Positions 43,219 through 54,200 of a DNA stretch of 64,000 nt are shown here, piece after piece. The notes beneath the pieces are model-generated. The model made no database searches and was not told the DNA's origin. It worked only from the letters and a program-made list of their open reading frames with translations. How positions within the stretch are numbered: position 1 is the stretch's first letter; each line of letters begins with the position of its first letter. Origin of the DNA: Gari tellinella (taxonomy: Eukaryota; Mollusca; Bivalvia; Cardiida; Psammobiidae). Location: contig OV277866.1 in the NCBI GenBank assembly GCA_922989275.2, positions 72,762,328-72,826,327 of the forward strand. Reading direction: 5' to 3'. A program made the position numbers and the translations under genes.

Positions 43219-43446
43219 TTAATCCATTACTCGTTAGGTACAGATTTTTACGCAAAAAGTAAGAAATTAGCTCCAATTTATAGTCATGAATATATATCAC
43301 AAGATATTTTCTACATTCTAGCAGATGGTAGCTTAAAGCAGAATTAAAGTAAAGCAGAATGCCCCTTCAGGCACATTTTGCTTTATTTTCAAACCTACTT
43401 ATCTTCAATACTAGAATCAGGCTATGGAGTAATGGCTATGGGTTAA
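43219..43446. repeat. Family A MITE
   Basis: TTAATCCATTACTCG to GGCTATGGGTTAA. The tip ATGCCCCTTCAGGCACAT is imperfect, and the right core arm is shortened. Confidence 0.75.
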
Positions 43447-43449
43447 TGA

Positions 43450-43630
43450 AGAATGCACAGAAAGTGTTTTGCTTTCATTCTGCTTGAAGCAATGTTGTCC
43501 ATAAAATATATACACTGGTGGCAATAAGGTAAATGTTAAAGAATAACAAGGGTAAAGCAGATGGCTCCTAAAGTATGTTTCTGCTTTACTTTCATTATTT
43601 ATCAATCTGTAAGCCATCTTAAAATAGCTG
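43450..43630. repeat. Core I fragments, degenerate
   Basis: TTTTGCTTTCATTCTGCTTG and GGGTAAAGCAGATGGCTCCT with TTCTGCTTTACTTTCATTAT. Confidence 0.5.
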
Positions 43631-43852
43631 TCCATGACTTTATATTGATTGGTTCTCCGCCACAGGTTTGACTAGACGAAGGAAATTTGGAATGTACAAT
43701 AAGTGGGTTACAATATCAATTCTTGGCACTTAACATCAACATATCATTACAAACGCTGTAAAAATAATGACCCACAAAACAGGATCTAACACGTAAAAAC
43801 AATATCAAAGAAGATTATCAAAATGTCCCTCATTACAGATGTCAAGTTTGAC

Positions 43853-44104
43853 TTAACCCATTATCCCATAGCCTGTGTTCTAGTATTGAAGATAGGTGGC
43901 CACTTAAAGCAGATTAAAAGAAAAGCAGAATGTGCCTTAAGGCACATTCTGCTTTACTTTCAACCTGCTTAAAGCTACCATCTTCTAGAAAATAGAAATT
44001 ATTTCTTATGATATATATTCATTACTGTATAAATTAGAACTATTTTGTTCAGTGGAGAAATAAATTAAAGGCGTTAAAGGCATATTTATGGGGTAATGGG
44101 TTAA
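43853..44104. repeat. Family A MITE, complete
   Basis: TTAACCCATTATCCCATAGC to GGGGTAATGGGTTAA. The tip TGTGCCTTAAGGCACA is perfect. Confidence 0.9.
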
Positions 44105-44168
44105 ATAAAAGATAAAATTAAAAATTTATAATAAGTGTTGAACACAGTCCAAATGCAATAGAGTAAGT

Positions 44169-44419
44169 TTAACTCTTTCCTCCCTGAAACTTTAAATGGA
44201 CATTTCCGGTTTCCATTTTAGTCTAGTCCATTACTGACTTTTAAGGGTTGGTTTTGCCTTTGTTCAGCAATATGACAAACAGAGAAGACGCTGATCAGAG
44301 GGCCCCTTTCGGAGCACTCTGATCTGGGTCTTCACTGTTTGCACAGGACAAGTGTACTATTCACATGTACACTGTTTGAAAAGGAGGCCAATATGCGGGA
44401 CTAGGGTTTAAAGGGTTAA
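44169..44419. repeat. Family C MITE, complete
   Basis: TTAACTCTTTCCTCCCTGAA to GGGTTTAAAGGGTTAA. The tip GGGCCCCTTTCGGAGCAC is imperfect. Confidence 0.85.
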
Positions 44420-44514
44420 ATCAACATCTCTAGTAAATTGGGAGCATAGAGTCTGAAAATTATGATTGCAAGTATGCAGAGAATCAGAGCATTATGTTTT
44501 TGTTTAATATGTAT

Positions 44515-44760
44515 TAACTCATTTATCCCTGACATTTCAAATGGATAATTCAAGTTTCCAGTTGCCTTTTTGTTTTTTATGTATATTGGGTAGATTGTAT
44601 TAATATATTGTAAAATGACAAACAGTGGATATCCTAATCAGAGGGCTCCTGCAGGAGCCCTCTGATCAGGGTATACACTGTATGCATAGGACATGTATAC
44701 TCTACTCAGGTACACTGTTTGTTAATAAGAAATATATAAGTCCCTAAGGTTGAGTGTAAT
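44515..44760. repeat. Family C MITE
   Basis: TTAACTCATTTATCCCTGAC, perfect tip GGGCTCCTGCAGGAGCCC, worn right end AGGTTGAGTGTAATAA. Confidence 0.82.
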
Positions 44761-44823
44761 AATGACAGTCACTGCATGGTGTGAGACTAGTCATTATTTA
44801 ATCTTTAATGTTGAAATTCTACA

Positions 44824-45019
44824 TACAGTCGAAACTCGATACTACAAACTCGCTTAAATTGATCTTTACAGTATTTGTAAGTTTAATTTTGATAAGTCGA
44901 TCTCCTTTAAGTCGAACATACCTGTATTTCAAAGTTAAAACGTGGCTAAGCCACGTTTAACTTTGAAATATGGGTATGTTCGAAGTAACGCGAGTTCGTA
45001 GAATTGAGTTTTTACTGTA
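44824..45019. repeat. Family F MITE with core III, complete
   Basis: TACAGTCGAAACTCGATACT to GAGTTTTTACTGTA. The core III hairpin around AACGTGGCTAAGCCACGTT is perfect. Confidence 0.85.
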
Positions 45020-45663
45020 AATTAAAAACTTAGAAAAAGCTTATGGCTGCTAAAATACTATCTATGATAAGAAGATAGTGATTAGATCTACTTATATCAC
45101 ATTATCTAAGAAAAGAAAGGTATATGTTAGATCCCATGTTCAAAATGTCTAAGTCATCATCATCAAATATAACAAGAGGGCCATGGCCCTAAATTCGCTC
45201 ACCTGAGGACATTGAAGTTTGTACCTAAGTTGACTGGGCAAGACAACATTTTAATATAACTATAAATGGAGTTATCTTCCAGACAAGAAAACATGACAAA
45301 AGTGAATTTTGTTGCCAAGCTTATGACCCTTATCCATGACACATCCTCTTATCAAGCTATTTCCATTTCCAATAAATGATAATTATTTCACTAGCGTCAG
45401 CAGAACTGGAATTATTTTCCTGACAATAAAATATGACAAAGGGGAAAAACTAAATATTGCTGCCCTTGTGCATGGCATTTTCTCTCATCAGTTTCTTTCC
45501 ATACATAAAATTTCATTACAATAGCATCAGTAGAACTGAAGTTGTCTTCTTGACAAGAAAATATCACAAAGGGAAATAACTAAAAAAACAATGATGTCAG
45601 AGTTATGGCCTTTGCAAATGGCACTTCCTCTCATCAGGCTCTTTCCAAATAGGCAATTTCATT

Positions 45664-46020
45664 TTACCCATTACCCCATAGCATGTTTCTAATTTTGAAA
45701 ATAGGTGGCCACCTAAAGCAGGTTGAAAGTAAAGCAGAATGTGTCTTAACCCTTAGCCTGCCACTCACGACTATAGCTTTATATGCAAACAGCTTGGATC
45801 CGGATTAGACGCCGAGTAACTCGGCGTCTCATGCGGATCCAAGCTGTTTGACACTCGGACAACATTTTCAGCAATTTTGAGCAACTTTGAAGCACTTTGA
45901 AACTTGAAGCAGACGAGAAATATAGCAGACGACAATTTATTTGGCGGGCTAAGGGTTAATGCACACTTTGCTTTACTTTTGCATCTTACATTTTCATGAC
46001 TGTTTAAAGTGGAATTATTG
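45664..46020. repeat. Family A MITE split at its centre by family E
   Basis: ACCCATTACCCCATAGCATG and AAAGCAGAATGTGTC on the left; TGCACACTTTGCTTTACTTT on the right. The break is at the dyad TTAA. Confidence 0.75.
45746..45959. repeat. Family E MITE nested in family A
   Basis: TTAACCCTTAGCCTGCCACT to GGCGGGCTAAGGGTTAA, with TTAA at both edges. Few differences from the copies at 23204 and 63239. Confidence 0.9.
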
Positions 46021-46369
46021 AAAAGACATACAGATAACTCTGACAAAACCAATATTAAACATATGTATAAATATGGCATAAGACATAATTACATAACTGT
46101 CAGTGGATCACTTCCAGATCCTGTTTCTCTAAGTATGAATCAGACTGAACCATATCTAAACTTTAGCAGACAACATGTTCAGCTGATCATGACCAGTTCT
46201 GTGATACTCACTACCAGTTCAGAGTTGCATAATATTTGACCTCAGTGGCTAGAACTCTTGGGCTTACCCTTACCAGACTGAAATGATGTCTGCTTAAAAC
46301 CTACTGTATGTGAAAAGTGTACAAAAAAACAATTTAGAAAATGTTAAGTTGGTAAATGAGTGGCAAATA

Positions 46370-46440
46370 GGTTGGATCCAGATTAGATGTAGCATTATGA
46401 TTATGTTGCATCTGATCTGGATCCAAAATGTTTGCAAATA
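46370..46440. repeat. Core II-like hairpin
   Basis: GGTTGGATCCAGATTAGATG and CATCTGATCTGGATCC around an AT-rich loop. Confidence 0.55.
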
Positions 46441-46899
46441 TTGGCTATTTGCCCATAGTATATTAAGGGTAACTCAGGTAAATACAGTTCTGCCTAAATC
46501 AAAAATACTGTAAAACCTGCCTAGAGCAGCACTTAAACTGTGCAGGGTGGTGTCAAATGTGACCCTAGGGATTTCATTTTAACAAACTATAGAGGGATCC
46601 AGCAGGAGATTCTACTGTACAAATATCAAAGCTTAGGGCCTAGTAGTTTTGGGCAAGAAGATTTTTTAAAGATTTTTGCTTTTTTGCTTTTTCAAGCAGA
46701 GTTTGTGCTTTTTTTCCTTTTTTTTGAACAACTTCTGTAGAGAAGCATCCAAGGAACATCATGAGCAGTTTGAACTCTCCCTACAATCGGCGGGTTTCAG
46801 AGGAGATGTCGTTTGAAGTAAAAGTGAATAGACAGACGTACTATGGACGGTGAGCGGTCACAATAGCTCACCTTGAGCCTTTGGCTCAGGTGAGCTAAA

Positions 46900-47285
46900 A
46901 ATACGTCATTTAACATACAATTTACAAAAATTCTGTCAACAGTGTAAATGTAAACTATCTATAAACAAACAAGACCTAGTTAACACTCTACACTGACTGG
47001 CTCGAGTCCGAAACATTTGTGACATTAAAACTAAATTTTCCACTCTAACAATTATTTACAATTAACAAACACTTGATAATCTATCACTCATTTAGGAGGC
47101 AAGAAATAATCTTAAATCAGGTGACTGCTTAATACAGGACCAAAACTAATGCCAAAGTTTTTTATCCTGCATTTAGCAACCACCTGTATCAAAGACTGCC
47201 TACTAGTTTTCTACCAAGTGATTGCTTAATACTAATAAGACAGATAGTAATACAATAAATAACAGCATCAAGCTATGTTCCCAAT
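46900..47285. other. Non-coding stretch with a core I trace
   Basis: GGTGACTGCTTAATACAGGA and TTTAGCAACCACCTG (47120-47190) are worn core I/B words. Nothing else recognised. Confidence 0.45.
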
Positions 47286-47288
47286 AAA

Positions 47289-47600
47289 TTAACACATTCA
47301 CCCCTGAAACTATGAATGGAACATTCCAGTTCCAAATTAAGTTGTGTCCATTTACTGACTATTTAGGGTTGATTTTTAAAATAAATTTCAAAATGTAAAC
47401 GGTCAAAAAGATGGTTTGCTACTTGCAGAAACTCCGGCAGAGGTATGGTATTTCAAAATGACAAACATTGTAGGCCCAGATCAGAGGGCTCCTGCAGGAG
47501 CCCTCTGATCTGGGTTTACAGTGTTTGCTTAAGGCAATTTAACGTTTTACAAATACACTGTTTGTATATCATGAATATACTTGTTGCTAGGGTTACTAGA
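47289..47600. repeat. Family C MITE in the TRPM 3' UTR
   Basis: TTAACACATTCACCCCTGAA, tip GGGCTCCTGCAGGAGCCC, and right shell TTGCTAGGGTTACTAG. An extra ~60 bp left of the core looks like a partial duplication (TTTCAAAATG twice). It ends about 30 bp before the stop codon of the TRPM last exon, so it should be transcribed. Confidence 0.8.
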
Positions 47601-47631
47601 TAATTCTATTTCATCACTTAGCAACCATTTG

Positions 47632-48291
47632 CTAGTCACTCTCACTGTCATATCTACCCTTGCTTCTCTTCTGCTTTCTTTTCTTCTTCTTCTTTTCCAG
47701 CTTTGAGGAAAACCTTCTTGTGCTGGCTCCGTCATCAGTTTCAGACAAGTCTGTATCATACCTAGCCATTCGCTCCCTTGAACTCCTCTTATGCAGATTC
47801 CTAAAATCCTCCTCAGTGTCATCCCGTACCAACCGTTTCGGTGTCCAGTTCTTAGAAGACCTCGGAGTAGTATTTGGTGATAATTCCGTTGTAGGCCTCT
47901 TTGGAGTGACTCTCGATGTGGGCGTGGCATTATCAGTCCCAGAATCTTCTTGAAAGTAATGAACAAATTTGTCCACTGTCTCCTTTCTCTTTGGCTTTGT
48001 TGGACTTTCAACTTCCTCATGGATAATCTTGCTACCTGGTTCAGGTTTGTCCTCTTGTCCTGGTATGTTAAAACTGATATTCATATTGTTGATTTTCTTC
48101 TCAACCAGGGGCACTGGTTCATCCAGTGGTGCCCAAGCGCTTGTTATTTTTGGTATTTCTTCTTGATCGTCAATCAGTTCTGTTTTATCATCGGACTTTC
48201 TCTTGTGTTTTTTGTGTTTCTTGTGCTTCTTTCTCTTCCTACCTTCCTCCTCCTCTAATTTCTCCTCCTCTTTCTCTTCAACAATACCAAG
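47632..48291 (-). CDS. TRPM last exon: Lys/Ser-rich tail and stop
   Basis: The exon is 660 nt, acceptor TTTTGATTTCAG at 48292-48293, phase 0, in frame with the previous exon. It encodes 219 residues starting LGIVEEKEEEKLEEEEG, with a strongly basic run (KRKKHKKHKKHKRK) near residues 18-32, many Thr-Pro and Ser-Pro pairs in the middle and a second basic cluster (KKKKKRKQKRSK) before GRYDSESD and the stop. It looks disordered and shows no enzyme domain. The join to the TRPM gene rests on phase and strand only, because the 8.1 kb intron before it is long. Confidence 0.68.
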   Translation of the reverse strand, partial: LGIVEEKEEEKLEEEEGRKRKKHKKHKKHKRKSDDKTELIDDQEEIPKITSAWAPLDEPVPLVEKKINNMNISFNIPGQEDKPEPGSKIIHEEVESPTKPKRKETVDKFVHYFQEDSGTDNATPTSRVTPKRPTTELSPNTTPRSSKNWTPKRLVRDDTEEDFRNLHKRSSRERMARYDTDLSETDDGASTRRFSSKLEKKKKKRKQKRSKGRYDSESD

Positions 48292-51200
48292 CTGAAATCA
48301 AAACAGAATTCAGAAATTACAACCAGTTCTGTAATAGGGCTCCAGATAAAAGGAAGTAAACTGAAAGAAAAAAAAAATCTCACTCATATCAGCACATAAT
48401 CCTTAAGTGTTACTACTCATTAGAATTGTCTCTTCGAGGCGATTCTAATCAGTAGTCTCACCATAAGGTTTAATGCAGAAATAAGATATAAGTTTTTGAA
48501 ATACGAATCCCTTATCTGGAGCCCTGTGTATGTTTCTATTATTGACCATTTCCTCTATAGCTCTATGGCTACAGAGGAAATGTGAAGGAAAAAAAACCTT
48601 AGTTTAAGAGAAAGACTTGGACATTAAAGCAAATCGAATAATGTATCTTTAATTCATAAACTGTTATTTCTATTTTCATTACATACTAGCAAAGTATAAA
48701 ACAAAACAAAATTTTGTACTAAACTGATGTAATTGTTGCAGTTATTGAGTAAGATGTCTGAAGATAACCTTTATAAATGAATTTAATTCTTACATCAATA
48801 TGTAATTCTTGTGGGTAATTAGGTTTCCTTGTGGATCTTTTTAGTTATCAAAATATGAACCAGTCTACTTGAAATTCTGGGCAGCTTTATAAATTCTGCT
48901 CTAAATAGCAAACAGTGTAGCTCTAAATAGCAAACAGTGTAGACCCAGATCAGAGGGCTCCTATAGGAGCCCTCTGATCTGGGTCTATACTGTTTGCAAA
49001 TGTAGTGATTATATTTTAATATATTTCCATGGTGTTGAAAGAGTTAAAATATAATATGATAAGGAAACTTTGATAATTGGTACACATGCCCATATCAGTT
49101 ATTTAAATATGCATATACCAACCCAATATCTGACCTTAAATTTCAACTGAGAATCATATAAAGAACAAGCTGAAGTATTTGACCCAGAAATTTAACAATT
49201 TAGCTTTAAAAAGGACTAAATGATAATGGTTAAAACAGTTGTAAAATATTTTCCTCAATTGACTTCTGCAAATACCTGCTGCCTACCCCAGTTCCTGGGA
49301 CACCTGCTGCAGTTGAAAATTAAGCTCAGGATCAAGACAAGTCAAGTAAAGTCAAATAGTTTGGACCCAGACCAGATGCCAAGTAAATTGGCAGCTGATC
49401 ATAATCCTAACTGTTTGACACTTCAGGGTGTACTAATATCGCTAAATCTATTAGAGATTTTCGGCTTAAACATTTGTGTAGAAACTGAGTTATACAAGAA
49501 TAAGATTGAGAGTAAATTATTTTGAGACAACCTGAATAATAAATCCCAGTATAAAATTTCATGGAAAATATTGAAAATACATAGTAATGTTTAAGAAAAT
49601 TTGTTACAATATATACAGTCAAACTTTGATATCTCGAACTCGGTTAAATCAAACATACCCTTATTTCGAAGTTAAAATGTGGCTGAGCCACGTTTTGACT
49701 TTATAATGTGGGAATGTTCGACTTAACCAAGCAGTTCATGTATCTAACTATCGGATATTTTGAGTTAAGCGAGTTCGAGATATCGAAGTTCGACTGTATT
49801 CAACACTGTAGATAGAAAAGGTAAAATACAAAGGTACAATAGGTGTTGGGAGGAGCATTTGTCACTTGCAGCAATACTGAAGTTTTACAAGACAAGTATC
49901 AAACAGTTTGCATTCAGATCAGGCCTCCATTTCGTGGAACCGTGATCTGTATCAAAACTGTTTGCAAGGAACATAATCAGACCCCTTCATTGTTTTGAAA
50001 AATGAAAGCATGTTCAGACAGATTCAGAATCCAAGTTTCAAACAGTTTGGATCAAGATCAAGTCTGCAAAAAATGTTTGTGAGGCTTGATCTTGATAAAA
50101 GCTGTTTGCAATGATATCGGAACATGTAACCCAACTGTACTGGGCTGACAGACAGACCTACAATAGTGAGGTCACTGCTACATCTATGTGCCTTTCTGCA
50201 ATGCAGATAACAAAGTAAAGTGGAGAAAACATTATTCTTTCCTGTTTAAATGAATCGAAACACATGTCAATAAAATGTAGAAAATGATAGCTTCTAGAAC
50301 GTATTTACAATTCGTGTGACAGAACTACCTGGCATCTGATCTGGCTCCAAACTGTTTGCAATTGAAATAATTGTTTTAGCATAAAGGCAGCAATGGGAAA
50401 GAATAACATATCCACTGTAAATAATATCATTTGACCCCAAAAAAACTTCTAATAGAATAAAAGATGCATTACATAAAAAAAGTTTGCAATAAGAAGTAAA
50501 AACCAATAAAAAAGTGTGTCTAAAAGTAAATTATGATTTTAAAAATATAGTTTTGAATAAGCAAAGTTTATTGCAGAAAAAAGAAAAAGAATATTAATAC
50601 ACAAATAGTAGTTATGATTATCTACTGGAAAGAGAAGAATTGCCGATTTGTTATAATTGTGCTGCTGATTTTTTTTTCTGGAGATGTCAATGACAGTCAC
50701 ATTTCATTGTCAATTAGCCCATTACTCCATAGATATGCATTTTTACACATTAAGCTTATTCCTCCATAGGTCCAAATGGTTTTCATGAAAATGTAGCTTA
50801 ATAAATATTTTCCATATCCTAGCAGACGGTAGTTTAAAGCAGGCTTAAATTAAAGCAGAATGTGCCTTAACCCATTACCCCCTAAAAACGCCTTTTTACA
50901 CCATGGTTTAATTCTCAACTGAAGAAAATAATTCAATTTTTTACAGTCATGACCATGTTTTATAAGAAATTATTTCTATATTCTAGAAGATTGTAGCTTA
51001 AAGCAGGTTGAAAGTAAAGCAGAATGCGCCTTAAGGCGCATTCTGCTTTACATTCAACCTGCTTTAAGTGGTCACATATCTTCAATACTAGAAACAGGCT
51101 ATGGGGTAATGGGTTAAGGCACATTATGCTTTAATTTCAATCTGCTTTAAGTGATCACCTGTCTTCTAAACTAGAAACAGGCTATGGAATAAAAGGTTAA

Positions 51201-54200
51201 TATTTTTTACCATTCACATATCTTCAACAGAAAAAGTATTTCCCTTGCTTTCAAAGTTCATAAGTGATTGAAAGAGCTAATAAATCCATCATTGTTTAGA
51301 ATGTAGTAAAGCTTCAGTTAAGAGACCATTTATTGTGAAGGAGACCATAAAGGTGCTTGATTTTAAGAATTTCATGTTTATTCATGTCTCTATTAACTAA
51401 ACAATATTGCATCCATGCAAAAATAGCAGAATTTGAATTGTAGACACATATTGCTGACCAATACCGATTCAATGTGTGCAGTTATACCTTACTACAGTGT
51501 TCCCTCTCTACAACAACTCCCTCCTAAAAATGACATTCACCGTTGTTCCAACGAAAATTATCTTTTATGCTTGCACTGATGCGTCATCATCTACCTAAAA
51601 TTGTTGTCTGCTGGTTTTCTTACATAAACAACATTTTGACAGAAAAAAAAACATAATGACAAATGACAAACAGCTTGAATCCAGATCAGATGCCGCGTAG
51701 TGCGGCGTCTGATCTGGTTTCAAACTGTTTGCAAATATTAACCACGTTCCCTCACTAAAACGACTCCCTCCAAACAACGCACATAATTGTTGTCTACCAT
51801 TGGGTGTCGCTGTAGAGAGAGAGCACTGTACTCCCATCATTCACAATGTACCATATTAGCATTATCTAACCCCAACCATTTATTGTCAGTAATTATCTAA
51901 ATATATCTACTGGTTTATAATAAACAGTCACACCTATGTTCAGTCACCATTCAATGAATAAGTTTGGATATCGTTTCAATAGATACACCTTTTTACACCT
52001 TTTATTCATTCCTCCACAGAAGAAAATAGTTCAGCTTTATACAGTCATGAATATGAAACATATGAAATAATAGTTCCTATATCTAAACAGGTGGTAGCTT
52101 AAAGCAGACTGAAAGTAAAGCAGAATGCTCCTTAAGGAGCATTCTGCTTTACTTTTAGACTGCTTAAAGCAGCCATCTGTCCTCAATACTGAGAACAGGC
52201 TATGGAGAGAAAGAATAATGGTAGCTGCTTAACCCTTTCCCACATAGCATATCTCTAGTATTGAATATAGGTGTCCACTTAAAACAGGTTGAAAGTAAAG
52301 CAGAATGCGCTTTAAGCGCATTCTGCTTTACTTTCAGCCTGCTTTAAGCTATCACCTGCTAGAATATAGAAACTATTTTGTATTATACACATTTATGAAT
52401 GTATAAATTGGAACTATTTTCTTCAGGGCAAGAATAAACTGAATGCGCTAAAAGGCGCTTCTATGGGGGAAAGGGTTAATGCAAGTCAAAACTGGTGCAA
52501 AACAGCTTCCATTGAACATTTTTGTTTTCGTTTTAGTTCTGCACCAAGACACTGCTTTTCATAATAACTATCCATGCATATTCTTATGAATGATGATTTG
52601 ACACAAGTATGTACATAAATGTTTAAAGTGTCACAGGTGTAACCACTACAAATGTTCACCACAAACACAGCTACAAGATATTCCCAGGTCAGCCCAAAGA
52701 CGTATTAGTCATCTATATTACCAGAACATCTATATTGACAGACAAACAAACATTTTGTCAGTTGATTAAATATATTCCCATACAGTGACAAAGCTTCAAA
52801 GGAGGATGCATACAAATTCAGAGGATGTCAAGTTTAAATATGTACCCAATAAATACAGGACGTTAAGCTATTACAACCACTAAAAGAAACTTTTGTTTTC
52901 GGCATGTAGGGCAGGTAGTTGATTAAAGCAAGATGAAAGCAAAGCTTTACTTTCATCTCCCTTTTAACTCTTTGAACCCTAGCCACGCATATATGTGTCA
53001 TTTGCAATCAGCATACCTGTGAGGAGTACACTTGTCCTATGCAAACAGTGTAAACCCTGATCAGAGGGCTCCTTAAGGAGCCTTAAGGAGCCCTCTGATC
53101 AGGGTCTACACTGTTTGTCATTTTGACTTATATTGTAAAAATCAATCCTAAAAAGTCAAAATTGACTAGACAAAATTGAAAACTAGAATTGTCCATTTAA
53201 GGTTTCAGGAAGGAAAGAGTTAAGCTACCACCTGTGTTTCTCTCTATCAGTTGAGTGTTTGTTGTAACAGTGGTTGTAAAAGCAGGACAAGGGTCGTCTG
53301 CAAGACTGTATTATAGATCTATACCTTTATTACAGTCATGTCGGCAACTCTCCATGCATGTTCCAAATAAGGCATATCGTATATCTTGGGAAATTCAGTG
53401 TTGTGAAGGCATTGTGTACAACATTGTACAATCAGCAGGTCACACAGAAGTGCATGTTTACATGATGTGTCAATACATCTTTTATGGCATGGGATTTGGT
53501 GGGATTTGGCATGGTTTATGATGTGTGTCCATGATCGCATGACTGATGCCAATACCTTTCCATACAAATATTGTTATAAAGTTTTAATTATTTAAATTGC
53601 ATCACTTAATTCCAAAAAAGGTGATGGTTCATGAATTAAATTATAGTTTTCTAATGCTAGTGAAATGTTCTTTAAACTACATGCCAAGTAATGAGTAACT
53701 TAATCTAGATTCAAAGTCTAACATTTGTATCAATGATTCTCTGGAGATAATGATGGTATTAAACATGAAAGATGTTCAAAAGAACACACAGGTAACCTGT
53801 ACAATAATTGTAATGATTTCACCATCCAAAGATATCCATAAAAATATTAACCTTATCTACCATTTATCCTAACAAACAGAAAGAATTGGAAACTGAAAAC
53901 TTGAAAATCATGCAAGAAACAAATGCATGGAAAACCCCAGTGCAACAAATCATTGAAATCAAAACCCACGTTCTACAGCTAACATTCATGATTCTAAAAT
54001 GCAGGAGTAAGTTGACTGATGGTAGAAGAATATGGGTCACATTGTGAGGAAAAGGGCCCTCAGATATTGCAAACACTGTAAACAATGATAATAAATTATT
54101 AAAATTGTGTTTAGCTTTTCCTTCAATAATCAGTGCAATCCCCTTTTTTCCAACTGAGTCCAGCACAGTATGGGTACTAATAAGTGTGAGTAAGGTGGCT

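Larger units (their letters stand above)
45172..46898 (+). mobile_element. Helitron-like mollusc repeat
   Basis: It starts AACAAGAGGGCCATGGCCCT (a hairpin) and GCTCACCTGAG, and ends with a strong hairpin (CTCACCTTGAGCC, TTT, GGCTCAGGTGAG) followed by CTAAA. A 3' hairpin just before CTRR is the Helitron signature. The inside shows ~110 bp degenerate repeats ('gcatcagtagaactgaa...'), a nested A/E MITE pair and no Rep/helicase. Confidence 0.5.

Noticed and set aside
47660..48258. Open frames on the + strand opposite the TRPM last exon
   Set aside because: They are antisense shadows of the lysine/glutamate-rich exon and have no splice context or family match.
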